The notes: generated by a model not told the origin, from the letters alone. DNA of 64,000 nt from Enterococcus plantarum (GCF_001730295.1 NZ_MIKA01000001.1:236760-300759), one strand, 5' to 3'. Shown: positions 8,426 through 18,567, counted from the stretch's first letter. A program made the numbers and translations.

Positions 8426-10282
8426 ATGAAAAAAACCAAATTAGGTATCACAACTTTAACGATGTTACTCATTCTATTTACTGGATGTACCAAAACAACA
8501 AGTACAACTACTGCGACCTCAAAAAGTAATGAGAACGTTGTTGCGGTTCAGGAATCAAAAAAATCCTCTAATAATCAATATGGTAAATATGATGAAGAGG
8601 ATTATGATGAAGGGTATGATAAAAAAACAGCCACAAAAATTGAATTAAAAGACTCAGGAAGTATTATAGATGGATCAGGTGTTTCTGAAAAAGATAATAC
8701 GATCTCAATTACTGCAGGTGGTACGTATATTTTATCAGGAAATTATAAAGGTCAGCTAAAAGTTAGTGCAAATGAGGAAACAGTACATTTAGTCATGAAC
8801 AATGTTTCAATTAGCAATGAATCATCTTCTGCAATCTATGTTGAGCAAGCAAAAAAAGTTATTACTACTTTAGTAGAAGGTTCAAAAAATAGCCTTTCAG
8901 ATGGTTCTGATTATACATTTGCATCAGCGGATGAAACCGAACCAGATGCTACTTTTTTTAGTAAAGATGATCTAACAATCAATGGTTCTGGTACTTTAGA
9001 TGTTACAGGGAATTATAGTAATGGCATTCGTAGTAAAGATGATTTGGTTATTACTAATGGTGTTCTCAACATTACAGCCAAAAACAATGCTATCAAAGGC
9101 AAAGACTCTGTATCTATTGCAAATGGAACATTCTCTTTAAAAACAACTGAAGGGGATGGAATTCAAGCGAATAACAGTACTGATACAGATAAGGGGTGGG
9201 TTGCATTAGATGGCGGCACGTATACGATTCAGTCTGGGAATGATGGCATTCAAGCGGAAACCAATCTGTCTATTGCGAAATCTGATCTCAAGATACAAAC
9301 AGCTAGCGGGTATAACGATCAATCGATTGACACAACAGCAAGCTACAAAGGGCTGAAGGCAGCAGGAAATATCATTATTGATGATGGAACTTTTGACATA
9401 AATACAGCTGACGATGCAATCCATTCAAATGCAACAGTCACAATCAATAATGGGACCTTTTCATTAACTAGCGGTGATGATGGTATTCACGCTGATACTG
9501 ATTTGCTTATCAACAATGGGAAAATAACGGTCAGTCAATCATATGAAGGCTTAGAAGGAGCAACGGTAACGATTAATGATGGTGATATTTCTGTTAAAGC
9601 ATCCGATGATGGCATCAATGCTGCCGGTGGTAGCTCTGGAGAAGATGGACAAGAAGGACAATTCGGTGCAGATTCATTTGGTGAACCTGGTAGTGGTGGT
9701 GATAGCACAAAATTCATAGAAATCAATGGTGGAGCGACCTATGTGAATTCTGATGGCGACGGTATCGACAGTAATGGAGATGTTCGAATGACTGCAGGTA
9801 CGCTAATCGTAAATGGTCCAACTGACAGTGGGAATGGAGCACTTGATTATGACGGAACTTTTACAATTGATGGTGGAATTTTTGCTGCAAGTGGGAGTTC
9901 GGGTATGGCAATGAGTGCTAGTGATACCTCTTCCCAAGCCGCACTAAGTCTTTTCTTCGATGATACCCAAAAAGCAGGAAGCCTAGTCAACCTTAAAAAT
10001 GAAGCAGGTGAAACGGTCATTTCATTTGCGCCAGAAAAAGACTTTTCTCACATTGCAATTAGTTCACCAGATTTAAAGGTTGGAGAAACAGTCACGTTAT
10101 CTACTGGCGGTAAAGATTCTGGAACAGCAAAAAATGGATTATACAGCGGAGGTGACTATACAAATGGAACAGAATTAGCAAACATTTCGCTTAATGGCGT
10201 ATTAACGTCCGTTGATCAATCTGGTTCTGAAGTGACTGGTAATCAAATGGGTGGAGGACCAGGTGGCCAACCGCCAAGATAA
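8426..10282 (+). CDS. Cthe_2159/DUF4353-type beta-helix lipoprotein
   Basis: A 618-residue surface lipoprotein. The signal peptide ends in the lipobox LFTGC with Cys at residue 21. A low-complexity linker rich in Ser, Thr, Asp, Glu and Tyr follows, then a long repetitive domain. The repeat carries Asp-(Asp/Gly)-Gly-Ile-type turns: GDGIQA, NDGIQA, DDAIHS, DDGIHA, DDGINA, GDGIDS. This is the pattern of the calcium-binding right-handed beta-helix of Cthe_2159, a polygalacturonate-binding protein. It ends in a Gly/Pro-rich tail. The ATG at 8426 follows GTAGGTGA. It is third in the VTC-DUF4956 operon, so it may bind or anchor an envelope polymer; the ligand is unknown. Confidence 0.85.
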   Translation: MKKTKLGITTLTMLLILFTGCTKTTSTTTATSKSNENVVAVQESKKSSNNQYGKYDEEDYDEGYDKKTATKIELKDSGSIIDGSGVSEKDNTISITAGGTYILSGNYKGQLKVSANEETVHLVMNNVSISNESSSAIYVEQAKKVITTLVEGSKNSLSDGSDYTFASADETEPDATFFSKDDLTINGSGTLDVTGNYSNGIRSKDDLVITNGVLNITAKNNAIKGKDSVSIANGTFSLKTTEGDGIQANNSTDTDKGWVALDGGTYTIQSGNDGIQAETNLSIAKSDLKIQTASGYNDQSIDTTASYKGLKAAGNIIIDDGTFDINTADDAIHSNATVTINNGTFSLTSGDDGIHADTDLLINNGKITVSQSYEGLEGATVTINDGDISVKASDDGINAAGGSSGEDGQEGQFGADSFGEPGSGGDSTKFIEINGGATYVNSDGDGIDSNGDVRMTAGTLIVNGPTDSGNGALDYDGTFTIDGGIFAASGSSGMAMSASDTSSQAALSLFFDDTQKAGSLVNLKNEAGETVISFAPEKDFSHIAISSPDLKVGETVTLSTGGKDSGTAKNGLYSGGDYTNGTELANISLNGVLTSVDQSGSEVTGNQMGGGPGGQPPR

Positions 10283-10353
10283 TTGATTTTCATTGCTTTA
10301 AGGGCTGGTTTATTGATAGAATATAGCTATCAAATAGAACGAGGTGTTCATAT

Positions 10354-10926
10354 ATGTCCAAACGAGTTATTATTATGCATTTTGAAGTAGAAAGCCAAGC
10401 ATATCAGGCATTCTCAGAAATAAAGAAACTATATGCTAACAAAAAGATCAAGGGGGAACAAATGGCTGTTGTAACGCATGTAAACGACGGCGTGCATCAG
10501 TTTAAAATCGATGATTTCCTAGATTTTACTGGTAATAACCATACATCAACGAATAGTATGATTGGTATGCTGATTGGTATCTTAGGCGGCCCGTTAGGTA
10601 TTCTACTAGGTTGGTTTGCAGGAAGTTTATTAGGCGCTTCGCAAGATGCGAAAGAAATTCAAGGTGCTCAAACCGTTTTTGAACATGTAACAAAGCAAAT
10701 AGGTGAAGGGGAAACTGGTTTGATTTTGATTGCAGAAGAAGATGATAATCGACCTTTGAACCAACTGATCATGAACGAATTAGGTGGCGAAATCACGCGT
10801 TTAGATTTTGAAGATGTAGAAAAAGAAATCACACATGCGAAAGATGTAGAAAAAGAAACAACTGATTCAGCTAAAAAATCTTGGCAAGATAAAAAACAAG
10901 ATTCAACTGAAAAAAACGACCATTAA
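10354..10926 (+). CDS. DUF1269-like stress-type protein
   Basis: A 190-residue protein with an N-terminal alpha/beta segment (VIIMHFEVESQAYQAFSEIK), a central Gly/Leu-rich hydrophobic hairpin (GMLIGILGGPLGILLGWFAG) at about residues 70-90, and a charged C-terminal tail with two near repeats of KDVEKE. The layout matches DUF1269-type proteins, in which a glycine-zipper segment may insert into membrane. The ATG at 10354 has GAGGTG upstream. It is probably monocistronic, with a terminator following. The family assignment is from pattern only and the function is unknown. Confidence 0.7.
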   Translation: MSKRVIIMHFEVESQAYQAFSEIKKLYANKKIKGEQMAVVTHVNDGVHQFKIDDFLDFTGNNHTSTNSMIGMLIGILGGPLGILLGWFAGSLLGASQDAKEIQGAQTVFEHVTKQIGEGETGLILIAEEDDNRPLNQLIMNELGGEITRLDFEDVEKEITHAKDVEKETTDSAKKSWQDKKQDSTEKNDH

Positions 10927-10959
10927 TCACTCATCAATGGTAAAATGAATAAATACACT

Positions 10960-11001
10960 AGAAGACGTGACAGAGAATTTTTCTACTCGTCTTCTTTTTT
11001 T
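10960..11001 (+). terminator. Terminator before the two-component system
   Basis: The stem AGAAGACG/CGTCTTCT at 10960-10967 and 10988-10995 is followed by a run of T residues. Confidence 0.85.
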
Positions 11002-11023
11002 GATTATAAGGATGTGAAAACAA

Positions 11024-11716
11024 GTGTTAAAAATACTCTTAGTAGAAGATGATGAAATCTTATCAGATAGTATTTTAGAGATTTTATCTGAAATCGGCGA
11101 AATCGTTCAAGTTTATGACGGAGAAGAGGCTTTATACGAAGGAGAACGAGGAATTTATGACTTAATCGTATTAGATTTAATGTTGCCATCACTATCTGGC
11201 GAACAGGTTTTAACGGGTTTAAGAAAGAAAAATATCTATACACCAGTTTTGATTTTAACAGCCAAAGATGGGCTACAAGATAAAGTAAACGGCTTTAAAA
11301 ATGGTGGGGACGATTATTTGACTAAACCATTCCACCGAGAAGAATTGTTACTACGTGTTCAAGCATTAGCGCGTCGTTCATTAGGAATGAATGGAAAAAA
11401 CGAGTTAATCGTTCACGATCTATGTTTAGATCTTGACAATCGACAACCAAGTTTTAAAGGGAATGACTTCACGCTCCAAGGAAAAGAATTCGATTTATTA
11501 CATTATCTAATGCAAAATCAAGGGCGCATCATTACCAAAGATCAATTGTTTGATCGAATTTGGGGATTTCAATCCGATACAACATTGACGGTCGTTGAGG
11601 TTTATATGAGTAATCTTAGAAAGAATTTAAAACCTTTTGGGCTTGATCGATGGATCAAAACGTTGCGTAATGTTGGTTATCTTTTTGAAGTACCAGAAGG
11701 GATAGAACATGAATAA
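11024..11716 (+). CDS. OmpR/PhoB-family response regulator
   Basis: A DNA-binding response regulator of 230 residues. The receiver domain has acidic residues E8, D9 and D10, the phospho-acceptor D51 in LIVLDLMLP, the TAKD switch and the KPF lysine. The C-terminal OmpR-type winged helix includes LTVVEVYMSNLRKNL and RNVGYLF. GTG at 11024 is used as start, after AAGGATG. It overlaps the histidine kinase gene by 8 bp, so the two are translationally coupled. Targets and signal are not visible. Because it follows the VTC-DUF4956-lipoprotein genes, control of that locus is possible, though a terminator separates them. Confidence 0.95.
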   Translation: MLKILLVEDDEILSDSILEILSEIGEIVQVYDGEEALYEGERGIYDLIVLDLMLPSLSGEQVLTGLRKKNIYTPVLILTAKDGLQDKVNGFKNGGDDYLTKPFHREELLLRVQALARRSLGMNGKNELIVHDLCLDLDNRQPSFKGNDFTLQGKEFDLLHYLMQNQGRIITKDQLFDRIWGFQSDTTLTVVEVYMSNLRKNLKPFGLDRWIKTLRNVGYLFEVPEGIEHE

Positions 11717-13001
11717 ACAACTAAGCAAAAAACAGAGATTCAATTATTTTTTGATCAACTTAATTTCATTTGCAAGTATCTTTCTGATTTTAGGTTTGAT
11801 TGTATTTCAGCTACTACAGACATCTATATACCAAACAGTAGATCATGACTTACAACGTTTAGCAACTGATCAAAAATTTCTACAACATCAAATGCTTCAG
11901 ACTGAACAGCGGCAAGAAAACGTTTCTCAGTTAGGAAAATTCGATACACCGCCGCCCAATAATTTCCAGCAACAAGTGATTCTTTGGTCGAAAGATGGGA
12001 AGATACTGAATGAAGCAGAGTTAGGTTCTCGTTTTTATGATTTTCAAAATTTGACGTTATCAACGGATCAATTGAGTACAATAAGCAGTATACAAACAAA
12101 AGACAGTAACGATCGAACTTTGCAATTTCGCTCGATTACACTACCTGTTGAAAATCAGGATCAAGTCGCTTACATTCAGCTTTTAGTGAATATTGATCCA
12201 ATCAAAGGAACTGTTGAACGGATTAAACAAATACTGATTATCTGTATGATTATTTTTGGCTTACTATCGATTGCATTGAGTTATTTTCTCTCTAAATGGT
12301 TCATGAAACCTATTATGATTTCCTGGAAAAAGCAACAGGAATTTGTTGAAAATGCATCTCACGAGCTAAGAACACCGCTAACAATCATTCAAGCAAAACT
12401 AGAAAAATTGTTTACCAAACCCAATCATACGATTTTAGAAGAATCTGAAACGATTGCTTTGTCTCTTGACGAAGTTCAACGTTTAAGTCAATTGACAAGC
12501 GATTTACTCTTATTAGCTCGCTCAGATTCCAATTCATTAACCTTAGAAAAAGAGCCTATAAAGAGTAACAACTTTTTGAATACGGTTCTACTGCCATACC
12601 AAGAATTAGCTTTGGCAGAAGAAAAAGAGTTTATTATCGATCTAGGCGAAGATCAGCAACTATGTTTCGATAAAAAAAGAATTCATCAATTACTGATTAT
12701 TTTGTTAGATAACGCATTAAAATATACTGCAACTGGCGAGAAAATAACGGTCTTTTCAAGTGTTAAAAATAACGAATGGCTCATTAAAATCAGTGATACA
12801 GGTATAGGCATCGTTGAAGAAAATAAAGCCGCAGTATTTGAACGATTTTATCGAGTAGAAGGATCTCGAAACCGTAAAACAGGCGGTTATGGCATTGGGC
12901 TTGCTATTGCGAAATGGATCGTAGAAGAACATCAAGGGAAAATTGAACTCACAGATACTATGCCAAAAGGCACCACTGTTATTTTGCGTTTTCCTGTATA
13001 A
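11709..13001 (+). CDS. Sensor histidine kinase
   Basis: A 430-residue membrane histidine kinase. Transmembrane helices lie at about residues 15-37 and 175-195 and bracket an extracytoplasmic sensor domain of about 135 residues with no family I can name. The H-box is FVENASHELRTPLT with phospho-acceptor H218. The ATPase domain shows the N-box LLDNALKYT, the G1 box DTGIG and the G2 box GGYGIGLAIAKWI. Phosphotransfer to the overlapping upstream response regulator is expected. No HAMP domain is obvious. The signal is unknown. Confidence 0.94.
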   Translation: MNKQLSKKQRFNYFLINLISFASIFLILGLIVFQLLQTSIYQTVDHDLQRLATDQKFLQHQMLQTEQRQENVSQLGKFDTPPPNNFQQQVILWSKDGKILNEAELGSRFYDFQNLTLSTDQLSTISSIQTKDSNDRTLQFRSITLPVENQDQVAYIQLLVNIDPIKGTVERIKQILIICMIIFGLLSIALSYFLSKWFMKPIMISWKKQQEFVENASHELRTPLTIIQAKLEKLFTKPNHTILEESETIALSLDEVQRLSQLTSDLLLLARSDSNSLTLEKEPIKSNNFLNTVLLPYQELALAEEKEFIIDLGEDQQLCFDKKRIHQLLIILLDNALKYTATGEKITVFSSVKNNEWLIKISDTGIGIVEENKAAVFERFYRVEGSRNRKTGGYGIGLAIAKWIVEEHQGKIELTDTMPKGTTVILRFPV

Positions 13002-13072
13002 TAAATATTATTTGCTAAAGCAGCCACTTTCTTCTAAAATAAAGAAGAAGATTAAGGAAAGTTAGGTAGAAG

Positions 13073-14002
13073 ATGGAATTACAATTTTTAGGTACAGGAG
13101 CTGGGGTTCCAGCAAAACATCGTAACGTAAGTAGTATCGCTTTAAAATTATTAGACGAAAGAAATGCAGTGTGGCTATTCGATTGTGGGGAGGGCACTCA
13201 ACTGCAAATTTTGAAAAGTACTATTCGCCCAAGAAAAATCGAAAAGATTTTTATCACTCATTTACATGGAGATCACATTTTCGGCTTACCTGGGTTATTA
13301 AGTAGCCGTTCGTTTCAAGGTGGAAATGAAAAATTAGAAATTTATGGACCGGTAGGTATAGCGGAATTCATTCGGACAGCTCTGAAAGTTTCACAAACGC
13401 GTCTTTCGTATGAATTGAAGTTTATTGAAATCAAAGAAGGCGTCGTATTTTCTGATAAGCAGTTCACTGTCTCATGTAAACCATTAGATCATGGCATTGC
13501 AAGTTTTGGCTACCGTATCGTGGAAGCTGATCATGAAGGAGAGTTACAGGTCGATAAATTAGCCGCTTTGAATATTCCATCCGGGCCAATCTATGGGAAA
13601 ATTAAACGAGGCGAATCTGTAGAATTACCAGATGGACAAGTGATCAACGGAAAAGACTTTGTTGGTGAAAAAAAATTAGGCAGAACTGTAACGATTCTTG
13701 GGGATACAAGAAAAACACCAAATAGTGTAGCACTGGCAGAAAATGCGACTGTTTTAGTGCATGAGAGTACCTTTAACAAAGATGAAGCAAAAATGGCTAA
13801 AGCATATTATCATTCTACAAGTCATCAGGCAGCACAAGTAGCGTTAGAAGCAAAAGTGGAAAAACTAATATTGACACATATTAGTGCTCGTTATTTAACT
13901 GGAGATATCATCCAATTAGAAAATGAAGCCAAAGAGATTTTTCCAAATACAAAAGTCGTGAAAGATATGGAAATTATAGAAATCCCGTTTAAAGCGGAGT
14001 AA
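13073..14002 (+). CDS. rnz: Ribonuclease Z
   Basis: Ribonuclease Z (tRNA 3'-end endonuclease), 309 residues, the length of the short ElaC form. The metallo-beta-lactamase fold begins [21 protein letters not shown]. The zinc motif HLHGDH is at residues 63-68, with further ligands in LDHG, LGDT and HSTSHQAA and the late ILTHISARY. It removes 3' trailers from tRNA precursors, in particular those without encoded CCA. Twelve bases separate it from the SDR gene that follows, so the two are probably co-transcribed. Confidence 0.95.
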   Translation: MELQFLGTGAGVPAKHRNVSSIALKLLDERNAVWLFDCGEGTQLQILKSTIRPRKIEKIFITHLHGDHIFGLPGLLSSRSFQGGNEKLEIYGPVGIAEFIRTALKVSQTRLSYELKFIEIKEGVVFSDKQFTVSCKPLDHGIASFGYRIVEADHEGELQVDKLAALNIPSGPIYGKIKRGESVELPDGQVINGKDFVGEKKLGRTVTILGDTRKTPNSVALAENATVLVHESTFNKDEAKMAKAYYHSTSHQAAQVALEAKVEKLILTHISARYLTGDIIQLENEAKEIFPNTKVVKDMEIIEIPFKAE

Positions 14003-14014
14003 GGAGGCGTTAGA

Positions 14015-14815
14015 ATGTTTAACGAACAGGATTTAACAGATAAAGTCGTTGTTGTAACAGGTGGTTCTGCAGGTTTAGGGGAACAAATTTGTTATGAAGC
14101 AGCAAAAAAAGGCGCAATTATCGTTGTATGTGCTAGACGGATTAACTTAATAGGGAAAGTAAAGGAAACTTGTGAAGAACTGAGTGGAAAAACCGCATTT
14201 TCCTTCCAATTAGATATTTCAGACCCTGAGAATGTGGAGAATGTTTTTGAAAAAATCAAGGCAGAGGTAGGACCTATTGATGTTTTAGTCAACAATGCTG
14301 GCTTTGGTATTTTTGAAAACTTCGTAGATATTGATTTAGCTGTTGCTAGAAATATGTTTGAAGTAAATGTATTAGGTATGATGGTCTTTACTCAACAAGC
14401 TGCGATCCAGATGGCTGAAAGAGGGACTGGACATATCCTTAATATCGCTTCAATGGCTGGAAAAATGGCTACAGCAAAATCAACGGTTTATTCGGCAACC
14501 AAATTTGCAGTTTTAGGTTTTTCTAATGCTTTACGCCTAGAATTGAAACCACTTGGTGTTTCTGTAACAACAGTAAATCCAGGGCCTATTCAAACAGAGT
14601 TTTTTGATAAAGCTGATCCGTCAGGGGATTACTTAGCCTCCGTAGATATGTTCGTTCTTGAGCCTAACAAGTTAGCAAAAGAAATTGTAAATACTATGGG
14701 GACTTGGAAGCGAGAAATCAATCGTCCGCGGGTTATGGAAGGTGCCTATCGTTTATATACATTGTTCCCACACCTAGGAGATTTATTAGCTGGTGGTGTA
14801 TTAAACAAAAAATAA
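14015..14815 (+). CDS. Short-chain dehydrogenase/reductase
   Basis: A classical SDR of 266 residues. The cofactor motif TGGSAGLG is at 15-22, NNAG at 93-96, and the catalytic triad is S146, Y159 and K163 in YSATK. An Arg pair after the second strand (CARR) suggests preference for NADPH. The C-terminus resembles the YqjQ/DltE-like group of short reductases beside rnz. AAGGAGG precedes the ATG, 12 bp after rnz. The substrate cannot be inferred. Confidence 0.9.
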   Translation: MFNEQDLTDKVVVVTGGSAGLGEQICYEAAKKGAIIVVCARRINLIGKVKETCEELSGKTAFSFQLDISDPENVENVFEKIKAEVGPIDVLVNNAGFGIFENFVDIDLAVARNMFEVNVLGMMVFTQQAAIQMAERGTGHILNIASMAGKMATAKSTVYSATKFAVLGFSNALRLELKPLGVSVTTVNPGPIQTEFFDKADPSGDYLASVDMFVLEPNKLAKEIVNTMGTWKREINRPRVMEGAYRLYTLFPHLGDLLAGGVLNKK

Positions 14816-14875
14816 TGGTTAGATCTAGCTTCTAATGCTAGCTTTAGTTTCAATCAGATGAGGAGGAAATGTAAT

Positions 14876-15316
14876 ATGAAAAATCAGTGGCGTGTTGTTA
14901 TTGGGTTGATTTTGGTGCTAATTGTGGTCATCTTTGCAGTGTTAAATAACCAAACAGTACCTGTCAGCTTCGGTTTTGCCAAAATTTCTGGTCCATTGAT
15001 CCTTATTATTTTAGGATCTGCAATAGTCGGTGCATTGATTGGTTTGTTAACTTCAACAACGACCATGTGGAAACAGAAAAAACAAGTAAAAGAATTACAG
15101 AAAGACATCGATGTTTATAAAAATGATGCAGATAAAGTAGTGCAAGAAGAGGTTGATAAAGTAAAACGATCGTATGAAAATCAGATCGCTGAACTACAGG
15201 CGAAATACGATGCCACAGCAGCTCAAGCCCCAATTTCGCCTAGTGAGGATGCAGAATCTGTCGGTAGTCGTGTGGATCATTTTACTAAACCAAGAAGTAG
15301 CGAAGAAGAAATATAA
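14876..15316 (+). CDS. LapA-domain (DUF1049) small membrane protein
   Basis: A 146-residue protein. Two transmembrane helices lie at residues 5-25 and 38-60 around the VLNNQTVPVSFGF loop, which is characteristic of LapA/DUF1049 proteins. A coiled-coil-like charged region follows at about 65-115 and the tail is disordered. The start at 14876 is set by AGGAGG at 14861; the ATG at 14858 is part of that ribosome site. LapA homologues in Gram-negatives act with LapB in lipopolysaccharide assembly, but in Bacillota the role is unknown. Confidence 0.82.
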   Translation: MKNQWRVVIGLILVLIVVIFAVLNNQTVPVSFGFAKISGPLILIILGSAIVGALIGLLTSTTTMWKQKKQVKELQKDIDVYKNDADKVVQEEVDKVKRSYENQIAELQAKYDATAAQAPISPSEDAESVGSRVDHFTKPRSSEEEI

Positions 15317-15321
15317 AGCTT

Positions 15322-15365
15322 AAAAAGCAAAGATAATGCAGAAACAGTTTATCTTTGCTTTTTAA
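15322..15365 (+). terminator. Terminator after the LapA-domain gene
   Basis: A 15-bp perfect stem, AAAAAGCAAAGATAA with TTATCTTTGCTTTTT, and a 12-base loop precede the recJ promoter region. Confidence 0.88.
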
Positions 15366-15439
15366 TTTGCGGATTTTCAGGATACTTTCTTTAGTTTTCC
15401 CACTGTATTTGATATAATTACTTGGTTAGGAGTGACGTC

Positions 15440-17752
15440 GTGAAAAAAGCAAAATATACGTGGCAATTGCGGGAAAAGACAGAATTGCCAGAAGAATTTT
15501 CAACTATACTAACAAATGAACAGATCAATCCTTTACTAGGCCAAATTTTATGGCATCGGGGTATTCAGTCAAAAGAAGCGTTGGAAACATTTTTACGTCC
15601 GACAGTAGAAAACCTTTATGATCCTTTTTTACTGCATGATATGGAAAAAACTGTCACAAGAATTCAAGATGCTGTAGCACAAGGCGAAAAAATCTTGGTT
15701 TACGGTGATTATGATGCTGATGGTATTACAAGTTCTACTGTTATGAAAGAGGCAATTGAACTGATTGGTGGGGAAGTAGAGTACTTCTTGCCTAACCGAT
15801 TCATTCAAGGATATGGGCCTAATTTAGCTGTATTTAAAGAACAAATTGAGAATGGTATCCAGCTGATCATCACTGTGGATAATGGTGTGGCTGGACACGA
15901 AGCTATCAATTATGCGACAGAACAAGGCATAGATGTCATTGTAACAGATCATCATGAGTTACCACCTGAATTACCAAATGCATTCACAATCATTCACCCG
16001 AAACATCCCTTAGGAGAGTATCCATTTGGAGAATTGGCTGGCGTTGGAGTAGCTTTTAAAGTTGCAACAGCGTTATTGGGAGAACTGCCTGTTGAATTTC
16101 TTGATTTAGTTGCAATTGGAACGATTGCCGATTTAGTTTCACTGACTGATGAAAATAGAGTTCTCGTCAAAATGGGACTGGAAATGATTCAAACAGGTGA
16201 ACGGATTGGTTTAGATGTGTTGGTTCACCTAGCCGAACTTAAAAAAGAGGCTATTAGTGAAGAAAATATCGGTTTTACAATTGCACCGCGCTTAAATGCA
16301 TTGGGAAGATTAGGTGATGCGAGTCCTGGTGTTGAATTGATGACAACATTCGATGAAGAAGAAGCAAAGCGGATCGCAACCTATATCAATAGCCAAAATG
16401 ATGAGCGCAAAGAAATCGTTGCTACCATTACGAAAGAAGCTTTTGAACTAATTGATCCGACTGCTCCAATCCATATTGTGGCAAAACAAGGTTGGCACGA
16501 AGGAGTACTTGGTATTGTTGCTGGTAGAATCATGCAAGATACAGGGAAACCGACAATTGTACTTACAATCGATGAAAAAAACGAGCTAGCAAAAGGTTCT
16601 GGACGTAGTGTTTCCGCATTGAATTTGTTTGATTCATTAAGTGAAATCCGTGAAGAATTTATTCATTTTGGTGGTCATCATATGGCTGCTGGTATGACAT
16701 TACCTGTAGCGAATATCGTCAAAGTAAAAGAACATTTAATTCAGTATTTAGAAATAAATCAAATTGATTTATCTCAAGGTCAAGAGATGCTGATCGATGA
16801 GTCATTGAAAGTCGAAGACGCTACGATTCCATTTATTCAGCAACTAAAAATACTGGCTCCTTTGGGAACAGATAATCCTGTACCTAATTTTGTTTTTGAA
16901 GATGTCTCAGTTGAGCAAAGTCGGCAAATTGGAGCCGACAAAAGTCATCTTAAATTCCAAATAAGTCAAGAGGGCACTAAATTAGATGCGATTGCTTTTC
17001 AGATGGGCAATCAAGTGGATGAATTTGGACAAGGAACAACAAACATCGTAGGGCAGTTGTCGATCAATGAGTGGAATGGTAATAAAAAACCACAACTGAT
17101 GGTCAGTGATTTTTCAGTAAAAGGGACTCAATTGTTTGATCTAAGAGGAAAAAATGCTCGCCAAAAAGAGATACCTGCTGAACATACACTATATATTTAC
17201 TTTAATGCGGAGAGTCAAAAATTGATTGATGATTCAAGCAGTCAGGGCTATTTATTTACGACGGTGGCTGAAACAGTAGAGTCTATCAAAACAAGCAACA
17301 GTCAACAACTAGTGTTCGTTGACTGTCCAGATGATAGTGATTTATTAAAACAAATCACTCAAGCTGGAAAAATTGAACGTGTTTATTTAATGGGAATTTC
17401 TCAAGAAGAAGCGTATTTGAATGGAACAGGAACAAGAGAACAGTATGCACAACTGTATAAATTTGTAAGACAACAAGAACAAGTAGATGTTCGTTACAAA
17501 CTAAATGTTGTCGCACAACATTTAAAAATCCAAGAAAAGCTATTAATTTTTATGATTCAGGTGTTTTTTGATCTAGGATTTGTTACAATAGAGAACGGTG
17601 TTTTAAGAAAAGTTGAAAACCCTGAAAACCATCCTTTGACGGAAAGTATGGTCTATCAAACTCGCTTAAAAAGAATCAAAACAGAAGAATTTTTGTTATA
17701 CAGCGATCGTGAGACATTACAACATTGGCTGTGGAATGAGGAGGAAGTATAA
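15440..17752 (+). CDS. recJ: Single-stranded-DNA exonuclease RecJ
   Basis: A 770-residue RecJ, a 5'-3' single-strand DNA exonuclease used in recombination and repair. The DHH phosphoesterase core has [11 protein letters not shown], then VTDHHELPP, followed by the DHHA1 segment with [13 protein letters not shown] and [12 protein letters not shown]. Bacillota RecJ carries an extra C-terminal domain, which accounts for the length. The GTG at 15440 follows TTAGGAGTGACGTC; a TTG at 15422 lies before that site and is rejected. It reads directly into apt with a 2-bp gap, the same neighbour pair as in Bacillus. Confidence 0.96.
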   Translation: MKKAKYTWQLREKTELPEEFSTILTNEQINPLLGQILWHRGIQSKEALETFLRPTVENLYDPFLLHDMEKTVTRIQDAVAQGEKILVYGDYDADGITSSTVMKEAIELIGGEVEYFLPNRFIQGYGPNLAVFKEQIENGIQLIITVDNGVAGHEAINYATEQGIDVIVTDHHELPPELPNAFTIIHPKHPLGEYPFGELAGVGVAFKVATALLGELPVEFLDLVAIGTIADLVSLTDENRVLVKMGLEMIQTGERIGLDVLVHLAELKKEAISEENIGFTIAPRLNALGRLGDASPGVELMTTFDEEEAKRIATYINSQNDERKEIVATITKEAFELIDPTAPIHIVAKQGWHEGVLGIVAGRIMQDTGKPTIVLTIDEKNELAKGSGRSVSALNLFDSLSEIREEFIHFGGHHMAAGMTLPVANIVKVKEHLIQYLEINQIDLSQGQEMLIDESLKVEDATIPFIQQLKILAPLGTDNPVPNFVFEDVSVEQSRQIGADKSHLKFQISQEGTKLDAIAFQMGNQVDEFGQGTTNIVGQLSINEWNGNKKPQLMVSDFSVKGTQLFDLRGKNARQKEIPAEHTLYIYFNAESQKLIDDSSSQGYLFTTVAETVESIKTSNSQQLVFVDCPDDSDLLKQITQAGKIERVYLMGISQEEAYLNGTGTREQYAQLYKFVRQQEQVDVRYKLNVVAQHLKIQEKLLIFMIQVFFDLGFVTIENGVLRKVENPENHPLTESMVYQTRLKRIKTEEFLLYSDRETLQHWLWNEEEV

Positions 17753-17754
17753 AA

Positions 17755-18267
17755 ATGGATTTAAAAGATTATATTGCTAGTATTCCAGATTATCCAGAAA
17801 AAGGTGTTATCTTTAGGGATATCTCACCCTTAATGGCAAATGGCGAGGCGTACCGTGAAGCAACAAAGCAAATCGTTGATTACGCAAAAGAAAAGAGAAT
17901 CGATATGGTCGTAGGTCCTGAAGCACGTGGCTTTATAGTAGGCTGTCCTGTTGCATACGAGCTAGGAGTTGGTTTTGCTCCTGTCCGTAAAAAAGGAAAG
18001 TTGCCTCGTGAAACAATTGAAGTAACTTATGACTTAGAATACGGATCAGATACATTGACACTGCATAAAGATGCAATCATTCCAGGACAACGCGTCTTGA
18101 TTTGTGATGATTTATTAGCAACTGGGGGTACAATCAAAGCGACTATTGAATTGATTGAATCATTGGGGGGAATTGTTGTCGGCTGTGCATTTCTGATTGA
18201 ATTGATGGATTTACATGGACGAGACAAAATTGCTGGTTATGAAATCGTTACATTGATGGAATATTAG
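17755..18267 (+). CDS. apt: Adenine phosphoribosyltransferase
   Basis: A 170-residue type I phosphoribosyltransferase that salvages adenine with PRPP to AMP. It shows the adenine-PRT start [26 protein letters not shown], the PEARGFI stretch and the PRPP motif [13 protein letters not shown]. The full family length is present. GAGGAGG inside the recJ 3' end serves as ribosome site, so it is co-transcribed and coupled with recJ. A terminator follows. Confidence 0.97.
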   Translation: MDLKDYIASIPDYPEKGVIFRDISPLMANGEAYREATKQIVDYAKEKRIDMVVGPEARGFIVGCPVAYELGVGFAPVRKKGKLPRETIEVTYDLEYGSDTLTLHKDAIIPGQRVLICDDLLATGGTIKATIELIESLGGIVVGCAFLIELMDLHGRDKIAGYEIVTLMEY

Positions 18268-18273
18268 AAAAAA

Positions 18274-18310
18274 CTCTTTACTTCGAAATTCTGGAGTAAA
18301 GAGCTTTTTT
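18274..18310 (+). terminator. Terminator after apt
   Basis: The stem CTCTTTACT/AGTAAAGAG at 18274-18282 and 18295-18303 is followed by C and seven T residues. Confidence 0.88.
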
Positions 18311-18341
18311 TAAATATGCGGAAGTATTATTTTACTTTGAT

Positions 18342-18542
18342 TTATGGATATTTGCGATATATATAATGTTGATGGTCCTCTTTTTTTCTTGTATGTGTGT
18401 ACCGTTTTTCGTCCCATAACATGAACCATATAATAAATAGAGGGCTAACAATAAGTAAAGCGGACTGTAAGCCTAATGTTCCTAAGAAAATACCAATAAT
18501 CAATACAACAAATAATAACCCGCCACGACGAACTGCTTTCAT
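18342..18542 (-). CDS. Small membrane protein, possibly DNA-damage or TetR-controlled
   Basis: A 66-residue protein beginning MKAVRRGGLLFVVLIIGIFL. It has two hydrophobic helices at about residues 8-22 and 27-43 and then a basic, His/Tyr-rich tail. The ATG at 18542 has GAGGTG seven bases upstream. A near-consensus promoter (TTTACA, 17 bp, TATAAT) lies in front, and two operator-like dyads sit in it. These features make it a real gene despite its size. I do not recognise the family. It lies between the convergent apt and the hemolysin III gene. Confidence 0.75.
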   Translation of the reverse strand: MKAVRRGGLLFVVLIIGIFLGTLGLQSALLIVSPLFIIWFMLWDEKRYTHTRKKEDHQHYIYRKYP

Positions 18543-18567
18543 TCTTAATCACCTCATAATTTTTTAT

